From NCBI GenBank assembly GCA_044223975.1, contig JBGALI010000004.1:227556-291555 (forward strand): a DNA stretch of 64,000 nt. Reading direction: 5' to 3'. Below the pieces are notes generated by a model. That model worked only from the letters and a program-made list of their open reading frames with translations, was not told the DNA's origin and did no database searches. Source of the DNA: CAZCPB01 sp044223975 (lineage in GTDB: Bacteria; Planctomycetota; Phycisphaerae; Phycisphaerales; UBA1924). A program made the translations under genes and the position numbers. The first letter of the stretch is position 1; each line of letters opens with the position of its first letter. This document shows positions 51,653-59,870 of the stretch, in pieces.

Positions 51653-52405
51653 GTGAACGTGGCCCAAGCCATCCCGACCCGTCTTGACCCTCCCGCGGCC
51701 GTGGGCGCCGCCGCGCCGACGGTGCGGGCCGAGCGCCTGTGCGCGAGCATCGACGGGCGCCCGATTCTCCGGAACATCACGCTCGAACTGGCCAAGGGCT
51801 CGTCGGTCGCGCTGCTGGGGGCCAACGGAGCGGGCAAGAGCACTCTCCTGCGCGTGCTCTCCACGCTGCTGCGGCCGAGCGCCGGTCGCCTCTCCCTGTT
51901 CGGACAGGCCGCGTCGGGCCCCGGGATTCGCGCCAGGATCGGCATGATCGCGCACCAGCCGATGCTCTACCGCGACCTGACGGCGATTGAGAACCTGGAG
52001 TTCTTCGGCCGCCTCTACGGCGTCCGCGACGCACGGGCCCGGGCGATGGAGCTGCTCGAGGTTGTCGGCCTGACAGACCGCGCACGCAGCGTGGTCGGCG
52101 ATCTCAGCCGCGGCATGGCCCAGCGCGTCGCGATCGCGCGGGCGCTACTGGGCACCAACGAACTCTTCCTCGCCGACGAGCCCTTCTCGGGCCTCGACGG
52201 GGCGTCGGCGGGGCGCGTGAGCGAGATCCTGGCGGGCCTGCGCTACCGCGGCGCGACGGTGATCCTCGTCGATCACGACATGGCCCGCGCCCGCGAGCGC
52301 GCCGACCGGGTCATCGTGCTCCGGGCCGGGCGCGTGGTCCTGGACCTTGCCGCGTCGAGCGCCGACGACGCCACGCTCCGCGAAGCGGTGGGGGAGAGGC
52401 CATGA
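51653..52405 (+). CDS. ccmA: ABC transporter ATPase CcmA
   Basis: ATPase of the CcmABCD complex that releases haem-loaded CcmE. Walker A is GANGAGKST, the signature is LSRGMAQRV and Walker B is LFLADEP, followed by the switch His in LVDHD. It has 250 residues with an N-terminal extension of about 25. The GTG start follows AAGGA. Its stop overlaps ccmB (ATGA). Confidence 0.92.
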   Translation: MNVAQAIPTRLDPPAAVGAAAPTVRAERLCASIDGRPILRNITLELAKGSSVALLGANGAGKSTLLRVLSTLLRPSAGRLSLFGQAASGPGIRARIGMIAHQPMLYRDLTAIENLEFFGRLYGVRDARARAMELLEVVGLTDRARSVVGDLSRGMAQRVAIARALLGTNELFLADEPFSGLDGASAGRVSEILAGLRYRGATVILVDHDMARARERADRVIVLRAGRVVLDLAASSADDATLREAVGERP

Positions 52406-53067
52406 CCTTCTTCCGCGAGGCCGCCGCCGTCGCCGCCAAGGACCTGCGCCTCGAGGCGCGCACGCGCGTGGCGTTCGGGCAGGTCGCCGTGCTGGGCGTG
52501 CTGATCGTGGTGGTGCTGGCGATGGGGCTGGGTCCCGGGTCGTCGAGCGCCGATGCGCCCGCCATCCTGTGGGTCGCGTACCTGTTCGGCGGCGGGCTGT
52601 GCTTCGAGCGCACAATGGCGGTCGAGCGCTACGATGGCGCGCTCTCGGGCCTGCTCCTCTCGCCCATCGACCGCGGCGCGATCTTCGCCGGCAAGCTTGG
52701 CGCCAACCTCGTCGTCCTGCTCGCGCTGGCCGCGGTGGTCACGCCGGTCGGCGTCGTGCTGTTCCACTTCGATCTCTCCGCCGCGCCGCTGGCGTTCGCG
52801 GGGATCACGGCACTGGGCCTGCTCGGCTACGCGGCGATCGGCACGCTGTTCTCGGCGCTGGTGTCCTCGGTGCGCCAGCGCGGCGGGCTGCTGGCGCTCC
52901 TGGTGTTCCCGCTCAGCCTCCCGCTGGTGGTGGTGTCCACGCAGCTCTCGCGCCGGCTGCTCGTCCCCGGAGACGCGCCCCTGACCGGGCTTCCGATCCT
53001 GGTCGCGTTCGACGTTATATTCCTGGTCGCGGGGTGGCTGGCGTTCGAGACCGCCCTGGAACCTTGA
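52402..53067 (+). CDS. ccmB: ABC transporter permease CcmB
   Basis: Membrane subunit paired with CcmA. It has 221 residues and six hydrophobic segments, and starts MTFFREAAAVAAKDLRLEARTR like other CcmB proteins. The middle shows LSGLLLSPIDRGAIFAGKLGAN, the family's best-conserved stretch. It overlaps ccmA by 4 bases and is 8 bases from ccmC. Confidence 0.92.
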   Translation: MTFFREAAAVAAKDLRLEARTRVAFGQVAVLGVLIVVVLAMGLGPGSSSADAPAILWVAYLFGGGLCFERTMAVERYDGALSGLLLSPIDRGAIFAGKLGANLVVLLALAAVVTPVGVVLFHFDLSAAPLAFAGITALGLLGYAAIGTLFSALVSSVRQRGGLLALLVFPLSLPLVVVSTQLSRRLLVPGDAPLTGLPILVAFDVIFLVAGWLAFETALEP

Positions 53068-53075
53068 GGTGACGC

Positions 53076-53774
53076 ATGTCCGGCGCACGACGCATCGTCA
53101 TCCCGGTGTACTGGGGCCTCACGGCGGCCCTCTTCGGCGCGGCAGGGGCGCTCGCGGCGTTCTACGCGCCCGTCGAGCAGACCATGGGCCCTGTGCAGAA
53201 GATCTTCTACCTTCACCTCTCGGTCGCGCTCACCACGTTCGTCGCCTGCGGCGTCGTCTTCCTCGCCAGCATCGTGTACGTGTGGCAGCGCGCCCGCGTG
53301 TGGGACGACCTCGCCCACGCCGCGGCGGAGGTCTCCGTCGTCTTCTGCTCCGTGATCCTCCTCACCGGCATGACGTGGGGCCGCAGCGCCTGGGGGCAGT
53401 GGTGGACGTGGAGCCCGCGCCTCACGTTCAGCCTCGTGCTGTGGCTGCTCTTTGTCGTCTACCTCATGCTCCGCCGCACGATCGAATCGCCCGATCGGCG
53501 CGCCATCGTCGCCGCGCTCTACGGGATCGTCGCGTTCCTCGACGTCCCGCTGGTCTATCTCTCGGTCAAGCTCCTCCCCGACATCCACCCCGCGACCGTC
53601 GCGCTCGAGCCGCGCATGCAGCACACGCTGGCGTTCTGGTTCCTGCCCGTCGCGATGCTGTGCGTCGGGCTGATCTGGGCCAGGTACGACATCGCGGCGC
53701 GCCTCCGCGCCAGCGAGGCCGTTTCCGACCCGGCCGACGGCGCCGGCATCGCCGGCCCCGAGGTGCGCGCATGA
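53076..53774 (+). CDS. ccmC: Haem delivery protein CcmC
   Basis: Membrane protein that places haem on CcmE. It has 232 residues and six membrane segments. The tryptophan-rich motif WGQWWTWSPRLT and flanking His residues (YLHLSVAL, MQHTLAFW) match CcmC. Its stop overlaps ccmD. Confidence 0.93.
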   Translation: MSGARRIVIPVYWGLTAALFGAAGALAAFYAPVEQTMGPVQKIFYLHLSVALTTFVACGVVFLASIVYVWQRARVWDDLAHAAAEVSVVFCSVILLTGMTWGRSAWGQWWTWSPRLTFSLVLWLLFVVYLMLRRTIESPDRRAIVAALYGIVAFLDVPLVYLSVKLLPDIHPATVALEPRMQHTLAFWFLPVAMLCVGLIWARYDIAARLRASEAVSDPADGAGIAGPEVRA

Positions 53775-53884
53775 CCCCGACGTCGTACATCATTCTCGCG
53801 TACGCCGGTGCCGCGGCGATCTTTCTGGCGTACGCCGTGCGGCTGTGGCGCCTGTCGCGCTGCCAAGGCGGGGGAGCGGGCTAG
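53771..53884 (+). CDS. ccmD: Small haem exporter subunit CcmD
   Basis: A 37-residue protein with one membrane helix (YIILAYAGAAAIFLAYAVRLWRL) and a basic C-terminus. CcmD helps release holo-CcmE from CcmABC. It is assigned by size, topology, the AYxxA pattern and its ATGA overlap with ccmC. It ends the ccmEFABCD operon. Confidence 0.85.
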   Translation: MTPTSYIILAYAGAAAIFLAYAVRLWRLSRCQGGGAG

Positions 53885-53999
53885 CCGAACGCGCCGCGGA
53901 CACTTCCCCGCGCTCTTGTCGCGCCGTCGTCGGGCCGAGTGATTTGCCCCCGATGTGTAGGGAGTAATCCTGTCTGTGCGCTGAATTGTGGCTGCCGGA

Positions 54000-54028
54000 T
54001 TGATTGCGGACTATTCTATCCTTAATCA
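54000..54028 (+). promoter_or_regulatory. Possible sigma-70-type promoter of the lyase gene
   Basis: TTGATT, 17 bases, TAATCA, in an AT-rich patch of the gap after ccmD and 50 bases before the tyrosine phenol-lyase start. The match is moderate and no other promoter is visible. Confidence 0.35.
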
Positions 54029-54077
54029 TGTGCGCGGCCCGATGGAGATCGGTCGGCACGCTTCGGAGACCCGAGCA

Positions 54078-55520
54078 ATGCGCAGCGGCAAGCGTTCGTG
54101 GGCCGAGCCCTTCAAGATCAAGATGGTCGAACCCCTGCGCATCACCAGCCGCGCCGAGCGCGAGATGGCGGTGCGCGAGGCGGGGTACAACACGTTCCTG
54201 CTCAAGAGCGAGGACGTGTACATCGATCTGCTCACCGACTCGGGCACCTCGGCGATGAGCGACCGCCAGTGGGCGGGCATGATGCTCGGCGACGAGGCGT
54301 ACGCGGGGTCGGTGAACTTCTACCACCTCGAGGCGGTCGTGCGCGAGACCTACGGCTACCGGCACGTGATCCCGACCCACCAGGGACGCGGGGCCGAGCA
54401 CATCCTCAGCCGCATGTGCATCAAGAAGGGCGACGTGGTGCTGGGCAACATGTACTTCACCACCACTCGGGCCCACCAGGAGCTGGCGGGCGGCCGCTTC
54501 ATCGACATCATCGGCGACAAGGCTCACGACCCCGCCGACGAGTCGCCGTTCAAGGGCGACATCGACCTTGCAAAGCTCGAGCGCGCGATCGAGCGCCACG
54601 GCGCCGCCAAGGTGGCGTACGTCTGCGTGCAGTGCAACGTGAACATGGCCGGCGGCCAGCCCATCAGCCTCGGGAACCTCCGCCAGGTCCGCGCCCTGTG
54701 CCGCACGCACGGCATCCGCGTCTTCCTCGACGCCACCCGCGCGGTCGAGAACGCCTACTTCATCAAGCTCCGCGAGGCCGGGTGCGCTGACCGATCGCTC
54801 GAGGACATCCTTCTGGAGATGTGCTCGTACTCCGACGGCTGCACGTGCTCGGCAAAGAAGGACTCGCTGGTCAATATCGGCGGCTTCCTGTGCGTGAACG
54901 ACGACGAGCTCGCCGCGGAGGCCAAGAGCCAGGTCGTGCTCTTCGAAGGCCTGCACACCTACGGCGGCCTGGCCGGGCGCGACATGGAAGCCATGGCGAT
55001 CGGCATCAAGGAGAGCGTGCAGTTCGACCACATGCGGGCCCGCATCGGGCAGGTCGAGTACCTCGGGCACCTGCTGATCCGCGCCGGCGTGCCCATCGTG
55101 CGCCCGATCGGCGGGCACGGGATCTTCGTGGATGCCGCCAAGTTCCTGCCGCACATCCCGCGCGAGCAGTTCCCCGCCCAGTCTCTCGCCGCGGCCCTGT
55201 ACGTCGACTCGGGCGTGCGCGCCATGGAGCGCGGCGGGGTCTCGGCGGGGCGCGACCCCGACACCGGCGCCAACATCTTCCCCAAGCTCGAGCTCATCCG
55301 CCTGACCATCCCCCGGCGCGTGTACACCCAGGCGCACATGGACGTCACCGCCGAGTCGATCATCGAGCTGCACGACCGCGCCGCGGAGATCCGCGGCCTC
55401 CGTTTCTCGTACGAGCCCAAGCACCTCCGCTTCTTCCAGGCCCGGTTCGAGCCCGTCGAGGGCGGCGGTGTCTTTGCCGCGCCCGCGCGGGCCCGCGAGA
55501 CCGCGGGCGGAGTCGCGTGA
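54078..55520 (+). CDS. tpl: Tyrosine phenol-lyase
   Basis: A PLP enzyme that splits tyrosine into phenol, pyruvate and ammonia. From ATG 54078 (GGAG upstream) it has 480 residues and is collinear with Citrobacter TPL: AEPFKIKMVEPLR, AGYNTFLLKSEDVYIDLLTDSG, PTHQGRGAEH, NMYFTTTRAHQE, and the PLP lysine in CSAKKDSLVNIGG. Three features separate it from tryptophanase: Arg in GVRAMERGG (Ile in tryptophanase), the Thr of PTHQGRG, and FF in LRFFQARF. TPL is therefore favoured, but substrate specificity is inferred. It is not obviously part of the cytochrome system. Confidence 0.85.
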   Translation: MRSGKRSWAEPFKIKMVEPLRITSRAEREMAVREAGYNTFLLKSEDVYIDLLTDSGTSAMSDRQWAGMMLGDEAYAGSVNFYHLEAVVRETYGYRHVIPTHQGRGAEHILSRMCIKKGDVVLGNMYFTTTRAHQELAGGRFIDIIGDKAHDPADESPFKGDIDLAKLERAIERHGAAKVAYVCVQCNVNMAGGQPISLGNLRQVRALCRTHGIRVFLDATRAVENAYFIKLREAGCADRSLEDILLEMCSYSDGCTCSAKKDSLVNIGGFLCVNDDELAAEAKSQVVLFEGLHTYGGLAGRDMEAMAIGIKESVQFDHMRARIGQVEYLGHLLIRAGVPIVRPIGGHGIFVDAAKFLPHIPREQFPAQSLAAALYVDSGVRAMERGGVSAGRDPDTGANIFPKLELIRLTIPRRVYTQAHMDVTAESIIELHDRAAEIRGLRFSYEPKHLRFFQARFEPVEGGGVFAAPARARETAGGVA

Positions 55521-55566
55521 ACCTCGCCGGCGGAGGCCCCGGCCACTCGAAGCAAGGAGTCCCGTC

Positions 55567-56040
55567 ATGAACACCGTGAAGACCGAACTCAAAGCCCGCG
55601 ACGTCATGACCACCGAACCCGTCACGGTCGAGCCCTCGGCGACGATCCGCCAGCTCGCGCGGGTCCTGGAAGAGAACGAGATTTCCGGCGTGCCCGTCGT
55701 GGATCAGAGTGGGCGGCTGGTGGGCGTGGTGTCGCAGACGGACCTGATCCGGCGCTGCTCGGAGGGCACGGTCGACATCGCGCCAGCGTACCTCTTCGAG
55801 GTGCTGGGCGACCAGGGCGGCGAGGACGAGGACGGCCGCGAGGTCGTGCCCGAGGCGGCGGTGTGCGTCGAGGACTTCATGACCGACGACCCCATCACCG
55901 TGACCCCCGACACCCCCGCGGGCGAGGTGGCGCGGCGCATGTCCGAGTCGCGCATCCACCGCGTGGTGGTGATCGACCCCGGAAACTTCCCCGTCGGTAT
56001 CATTACAAGCCTGGACCTGCTTCGCGTCTTCCCGCGCTAG
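55567..56040 (+). CDS. Paired CBS-domain protein
   Basis: A 157-residue soluble protein made of two CBS motifs (ARDVMTTEPVTVEPSATIRQLA ... LVGVVSQTDLIRR and VEDFMTDDPITVTPDTPAGEVA ... PVGIITSLDLLRV). Such pairs usually bind adenine nucleotides or similar ligands and act as energy sensors. An acidic loop (GGEDEDGREV) separates the motifs. It lies between the lyase and PPK2 genes on the same strand, so a link to nucleotide energy state is plausible. Confidence 0.85.
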   Translation: MNTVKTELKARDVMTTEPVTVEPSATIRQLARVLEENEISGVPVVDQSGRLVGVVSQTDLIRRCSEGTVDIAPAYLFEVLGDQGGEDEDGREVVPEAAVCVEDFMTDDPITVTPDTPAGEVARRMSESRIHRVVVIDPGNFPVGIITSLDLLRVFPR

Positions 56041-56089
56041 CCTCACGAACGGCCGGAAACGATCGCCCGCACCCGCCCAGGAGCCCGGC

Positions 56090-56899
56090 ATGAGCAAGCA
56101 CAAGGCCAAGGCCGACGGCGGCGCTCTCAAGTCCAAGGAATACGAGAAGGAGCTCAGGAAGCTCCAGGCCGAGCTGTGCGAGCTCCAGGAATGGGTCAAG
56201 CACAAAGGGCTGCGCGTCATCATCGTCTTCGAAGGGCGTGACGCGGCCGGCAAGGGCGGCGTGATCAAGGCGATCACCGAGCGCGTCAGCCCGCGCGTCT
56301 TCCGCCTGGTCGCGCTCCCCGCGCCGTCGGACCGCGAGAAGTCGCAAATGTACATGCAGCGTTACATGCAGCACTTCCCGGCGGCGGGCGAGGTCGTGAT
56401 CTTCGACCGCTCGTGGTACAACCGCGCGGGCGTCGAGCACGTCATGGGGTTCTGCACCAAGGAGCAGTACGAGGGATTCCTAGAGCACTGCCCGACGGTC
56501 GAGTGGTACATCACCAAGGGCGGCATCATCCTCATCAAGGTCTGGCTTGAGGTCAGCGACGAGGAGCAGAAGCGCCGGTTCGAAGCGCGGATCACGGACC
56601 CGCTGCGCCAGTGGAAGCTCAGCCCCATGGACCTGCCCTCGCGCAGCCTCTGGTTCAAGTACTCGCGGGCCCGGGACCGGATGCTCGAGGCGACCGATAC
56701 CAAGCACGCGCCCTGGTACATCCTGGACTCCAACGACAAGAAGCGGGCCCGCCTCAACTGCATCCGGCACATCCTCGACAGCATCCCGCACAAGAAGGTG
56801 CCGCGCGAGAAGGTGAAGCTGCCCAAGCGCTCGATGAAGGGCGCCTACGACGACCGGGCCACGATCAAGAATCGAAAGTTCGTCGCCCAGGTGTACTGA
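56090..56899 (+). CDS. ppk2: Polyphosphate kinase 2
   Basis: Transfers phosphate between polyphosphate and nucleotides. It has 269 residues with Walker A in FEGRDAAGKGGVIKAI, Walker B in VIFDRSWYNRAGVEHVMGF and the lid segment containing RRFEARITDPLRQWKLSPMD. The tail ends KNRKFVAQVY. Single-domain length suggests class I PPK2 (NDP to NTP), but the class is not certain from sequence alone. Confidence 0.9.
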   Translation: MSKHKAKADGGALKSKEYEKELRKLQAELCELQEWVKHKGLRVIIVFEGRDAAGKGGVIKAITERVSPRVFRLVALPAPSDREKSQMYMQRYMQHFPAAGEVVIFDRSWYNRAGVEHVMGFCTKEQYEGFLEHCPTVEWYITKGGIILIKVWLEVSDEEQKRRFEARITDPLRQWKLSPMDLPSRSLWFKYSRARDRMLEATDTKHAPWYILDSNDKKRARLNCIRHILDSIPHKKVPREKVKLPKRSMKGAYDDRATIKNRKFVAQVY

Positions 56900-56948
56900 C
56901 CGCGGCTCCAGCGCGACGGCGCGCCGCCGCAGAAACCGGAGGCCGCAC

Positions 56949-57782
56949 ATGTGCCGCTGGCTCGCGTACACCGGGGCTCCGATCCCGCTCGAAGACCTGC
57001 TCTTCAAGCCCAAGAACTCCCTCATCGACCAGAGCATGAGCTCCAAGTCGGCGGAAACGCCGACCAACGGCGACGGCTTCGGCGTGGGGTGGTTCGGCTC
57101 CCGCCCCCTCCCCGGCCTGTACCGCAGCACCCGACCCGCCTGGAACGATTTCAACCTGCGCGACATCGCCGCGCAGGTCGAAGCACGCCTCTTCCTGGCG
57201 CACGTGCGCGCCACCTCGCTGGCCACGATCCAGGAGACCAACTGCCACCCGTTCCGCTACAGGAACTGGCTCTTCGTCCACAACGGCGAGATCCACGAGA
57301 TCGAGAAGTACCGCAAGCGCCTCATCGAGGCGGTCGCCGACGAACTCTTCCCGTTCATTCTCGGCACGACCGACTCGGAGGTCATGTTCTACCTGGCGCT
57401 CACGCTTGGCCTCGAATCCGATCCCGAGGGTGCCCTGGCCCGGATGGCCGGCCTGGTCGAAAGCGTCGCACGCCAGCACGGCGTCGACGAGTCGCTGTGG
57501 ATGACGCTGGGGCTCAGCGACGGCGAGACGCTCCACGCCGTCCGTTACGCCAGCGACGGGCAGGCCCCGACCCTTCACCACAGCCGCGATGTCGAGGATG
57601 TCTACCGCTGGAATCCCGAGCTCCGCGGCACGTTCGCCCCCGACACCCGCCTGGTGGTGTCCGAGCCGGTCGGCACGGCGCGCGAGGCTTGGGTCCAGGT
57701 GCCGCAGAACTCGTACCTGCGGATCCGCGGCAGCGAGATCGAGCTCAAGCCCTTCGCGCCCCGACCCCCGTCCCGTGCATGA
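56949..57782 (+). CDS. Class II glutamine amidotransferase, YafJ type
   Basis: A 277-residue stand-alone Ntn-type amidotransferase. The nucleophile is Cys2 after Met removal (MCRWLAYTG). Typical segments are NGDGFGVGWF, HVRATSLATIQETNCHPFRYRNWLFVHNGEI and GTTDSEVMFYLAL. No synthetase domain is fused, so the acceptor of the released ammonia is unknown. It ends 9 bases before the SulP gene. Confidence 0.9.
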   Translation: MCRWLAYTGAPIPLEDLLFKPKNSLIDQSMSSKSAETPTNGDGFGVGWFGSRPLPGLYRSTRPAWNDFNLRDIAAQVEARLFLAHVRATSLATIQETNCHPFRYRNWLFVHNGEIHEIEKYRKRLIEAVADELFPFILGTTDSEVMFYLALTLGLESDPEGALARMAGLVESVARQHGVDESLWMTLGLSDGETLHAVRYASDGQAPTLHHSRDVEDVYRWNPELRGTFAPDTRLVVSEPVGTAREAWVQVPQNSYLRIRGSEIELKPFAPRPPSRA

Positions 57783-57791
57783 GGTCGTCCC

Positions 57792-59522
57792 GTGAACGCC
57801 ACGCCCACCACGCCAGGCTCCGCGCACGGTCACGCCAACTTCCCCGCGCGTCTGCGCAAGGCGATGCCGGCGTTGAAATGGCTGCGCTCGTACGAGCTTG
57901 GGTGGCTGCGCGGCGACCTTGTCGCCGGAATCACGCTCGCCGCGTACCTCCTTCCCGCCGGGCTCGGCGACGCCTCGCTGGCGAACCTGCCCCCCGAGGC
58001 CGGGCTGTACGCGTGCCTGTTCTCGGGGCTGGTCTTCTGGCTCTTCTGCAGCTCGCGCCACACGGCCATCACCGTCACCTCCGCCATCTCGCTGCTCGTC
58101 GGTGCCTCCCTGGGCGGCATGGCCGGCGGCGACACGGCCCGCTTCGGCGCCCTGGCGGCAGGCACGGCCCTGCTTGTGGCGATCATCGCCTTCATCGCCT
58201 GGCTGGCCAGGGCCGGCTCGATCGTCAACTTCATCTCCGAGAGCGTGATGGTCGGCTTCAAGTGCGGCGTGGCGCTCTTTCTCGCCAGCACGCAGCTGCC
58301 CAAGCTCTTTGGCATCCACGGCGCGCACGGCAATTTCTGGGAAAACAGCGGCACCTTCCTGAAGCACCTGGGCGATACCAATGTCACGTCGCTCACCCTG
58401 GGGTGCAGCGCTCTGGTGGTGCTCGTGCTCGGCAAGGTCTTCCTCAAGAACAAGCCCGTGGCGCTGTTCGTGGTGATCGGCGGTATTGTGGCTTCGAGCC
58501 TGCTCGGCCTCGACGCACGCGGCGTGAAATTGCTGGGTGCCGTGCCGCAGGGGTTGCCGACGCTCGGCCTCCCGGCGATCCGCCTGGATGATCTCAACGA
58601 ACTGCTGCCGCTGGCGCTGGCGTGTTTCCTGCTTGGCGCGGTGGAAACGGCCGCCATCGGCCGCACCTTCGCCGCCAAGCACGGCGGACGCCTCGACGCC
58701 AACCAGGAATTCCTGGCCCTCGCCGCGTCCAATCTCGTGGCCGGCCTGGGGCGCGGCTTCCCGGTGAGCGGGGGCATGTCGCAATCGCTCGTCAACGAGG
58801 GCGGCGGGGCGCGCACGCCGTTGTCGGGCGCGATCGCGTCGGCGCTCATCCTGGTCGTGGTGCTCTTCTTCTCGCACCTGCTCGCCGCCCTGCCGCAGCC
58901 GGTGCTGGCCGCGATCGTGCTGGTGGCGGTGACGGGCCTGTTCAAGGTGTCCACGCTGAGGCACCTGCGTCAGACCAACAAGACCGAGTACATCGTGGCC
59001 GTTGCGGCGCTGGTGGGGGTCCTGAGCGTCGGCCTGCTCAAGGGCGTGCTGATCGGAGCGGTGATCTCGCTGGTGCTGCTCATCCGCCGCGCCTCGCGCC
59101 CGCACGTCGCGCAGCTCGGGCGCATCCCCGGCTCGCGCCGCTTCTCCGATCGCGAGCGCCACCCGGACAACGAGCTGATCCCCGGCGTGCTCATCTTCCG
59201 GCCCGAATCGGGCCTGATGTACTTCAACATGGACCACGTGCGCGACACGATCCTGGACCGTGTGCACGCCGAGGCCATCCCGCCCAATCTCGTCCTGCTG
59301 GACCTGTCCGCCACGCCCTACGTGGACATGCACAGCGCGCACATGCTCGCGGAACTGTCGCAGGAACTGGCCGCCGACGGTGTCCGCGTTCAGGTTGTTG
59401 AAGCACGGTCTTCGGTGCGCGATCGTCTGCGCAACGAAGGGGTGGACGAGAAGCTCGGCGGGATCAACCGCTTCACGGCCGTCGCCGACGCGGTGGAGGT
59501 GGCGGTGGCAGGCCGGTCGTAG
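57792..59522 (+). CDS. SulP-family anion transporter with STAS domain
   Basis: A 576-residue membrane transporter of the SulP/SLC26 type. The N-terminal signature is DLVAGITLAAYLLPAGLGDASLANLPPEAGLYA (residues about 38-70). There are about 12-14 membrane segments with FPVSGGMSQSLVNEGGGARTPLSG in the centre, and a C-terminal STAS domain (GVLIFRPESGLMYFN, LVLLDLSATPYVDMHSAHML). Family substrates include sulfate, bicarbonate and other anions; the substrate cannot be told here. Confidence 0.9.
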   Translation: MNATPTTPGSAHGHANFPARLRKAMPALKWLRSYELGWLRGDLVAGITLAAYLLPAGLGDASLANLPPEAGLYACLFSGLVFWLFCSSRHTAITVTSAISLLVGASLGGMAGGDTARFGALAAGTALLVAIIAFIAWLARAGSIVNFISESVMVGFKCGVALFLASTQLPKLFGIHGAHGNFWENSGTFLKHLGDTNVTSLTLGCSALVVLVLGKVFLKNKPVALFVVIGGIVASSLLGLDARGVKLLGAVPQGLPTLGLPAIRLDDLNELLPLALACFLLGAVETAAIGRTFAAKHGGRLDANQEFLALAASNLVAGLGRGFPVSGGMSQSLVNEGGGARTPLSGAIASALILVVVLFFSHLLAALPQPVLAAIVLVAVTGLFKVSTLRHLRQTNKTEYIVAVAALVGVLSVGLLKGVLIGAVISLVLLIRRASRPHVAQLGRIPGSRRFSDRERHPDNELIPGVLIFRPESGLMYFNMDHVRDTILDRVHAEAIPPNLVLLDLSATPYVDMHSAHMLAELSQELAADGVRVQVVEARSSVRDRLRNEGVDEKLGGINRFTAVADAVEVAVAGRS

Positions 59523-59870
59523 CCGGAGCACGATCATGCCTCGGCGTAGCCCATCCGTGAACCCCGTCCCCAGTTCCCCCGATTCTCCGAGAAAGCCCTG
59601 ATCCCGGCGAAGCAGGGCCCTTTGACAGCCAGAGCGGCGAAGCGCCGGCGCAACAGCCGCCGAACGTGCCCGGAGCAGGCCGCGGCCCTTTCAGGCGGCT
59701 GGGCGCGATGCCCCCCGCTCGGCTCTCAAAAACATGTTCCGGAATTGGTTTCTAAGAGCGGTCTGCAACGAACACTCAGGAGCGGGCAACGGTCGTGCGC
59801 ACCCGGCCGCTGTCCCCGCGTTCATTCCAATCCCAAAGGCCCGGCCGCACCATTCGATCGGAGTTCCCGG
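59523..59870. other. Non-coding gap before the LEPR protein gene
   Basis: No convincing gene. A hairpin GCCCTG-N12-CAGGGC at 59595-59618, followed by a short CCTTT, may terminate the SulP transcript. An AT-richer patch lies at 59726-59760. GGAG at 59860-59863 is the ribosome site of the next gene. Confidence 0.5.

Noticed and set aside
56865..59537. An 890-codon minus-strand frame opposite the amidotransferase and SulP genes
   Set aside because: Shadow frame; both plus-strand genes have strong family motifs.
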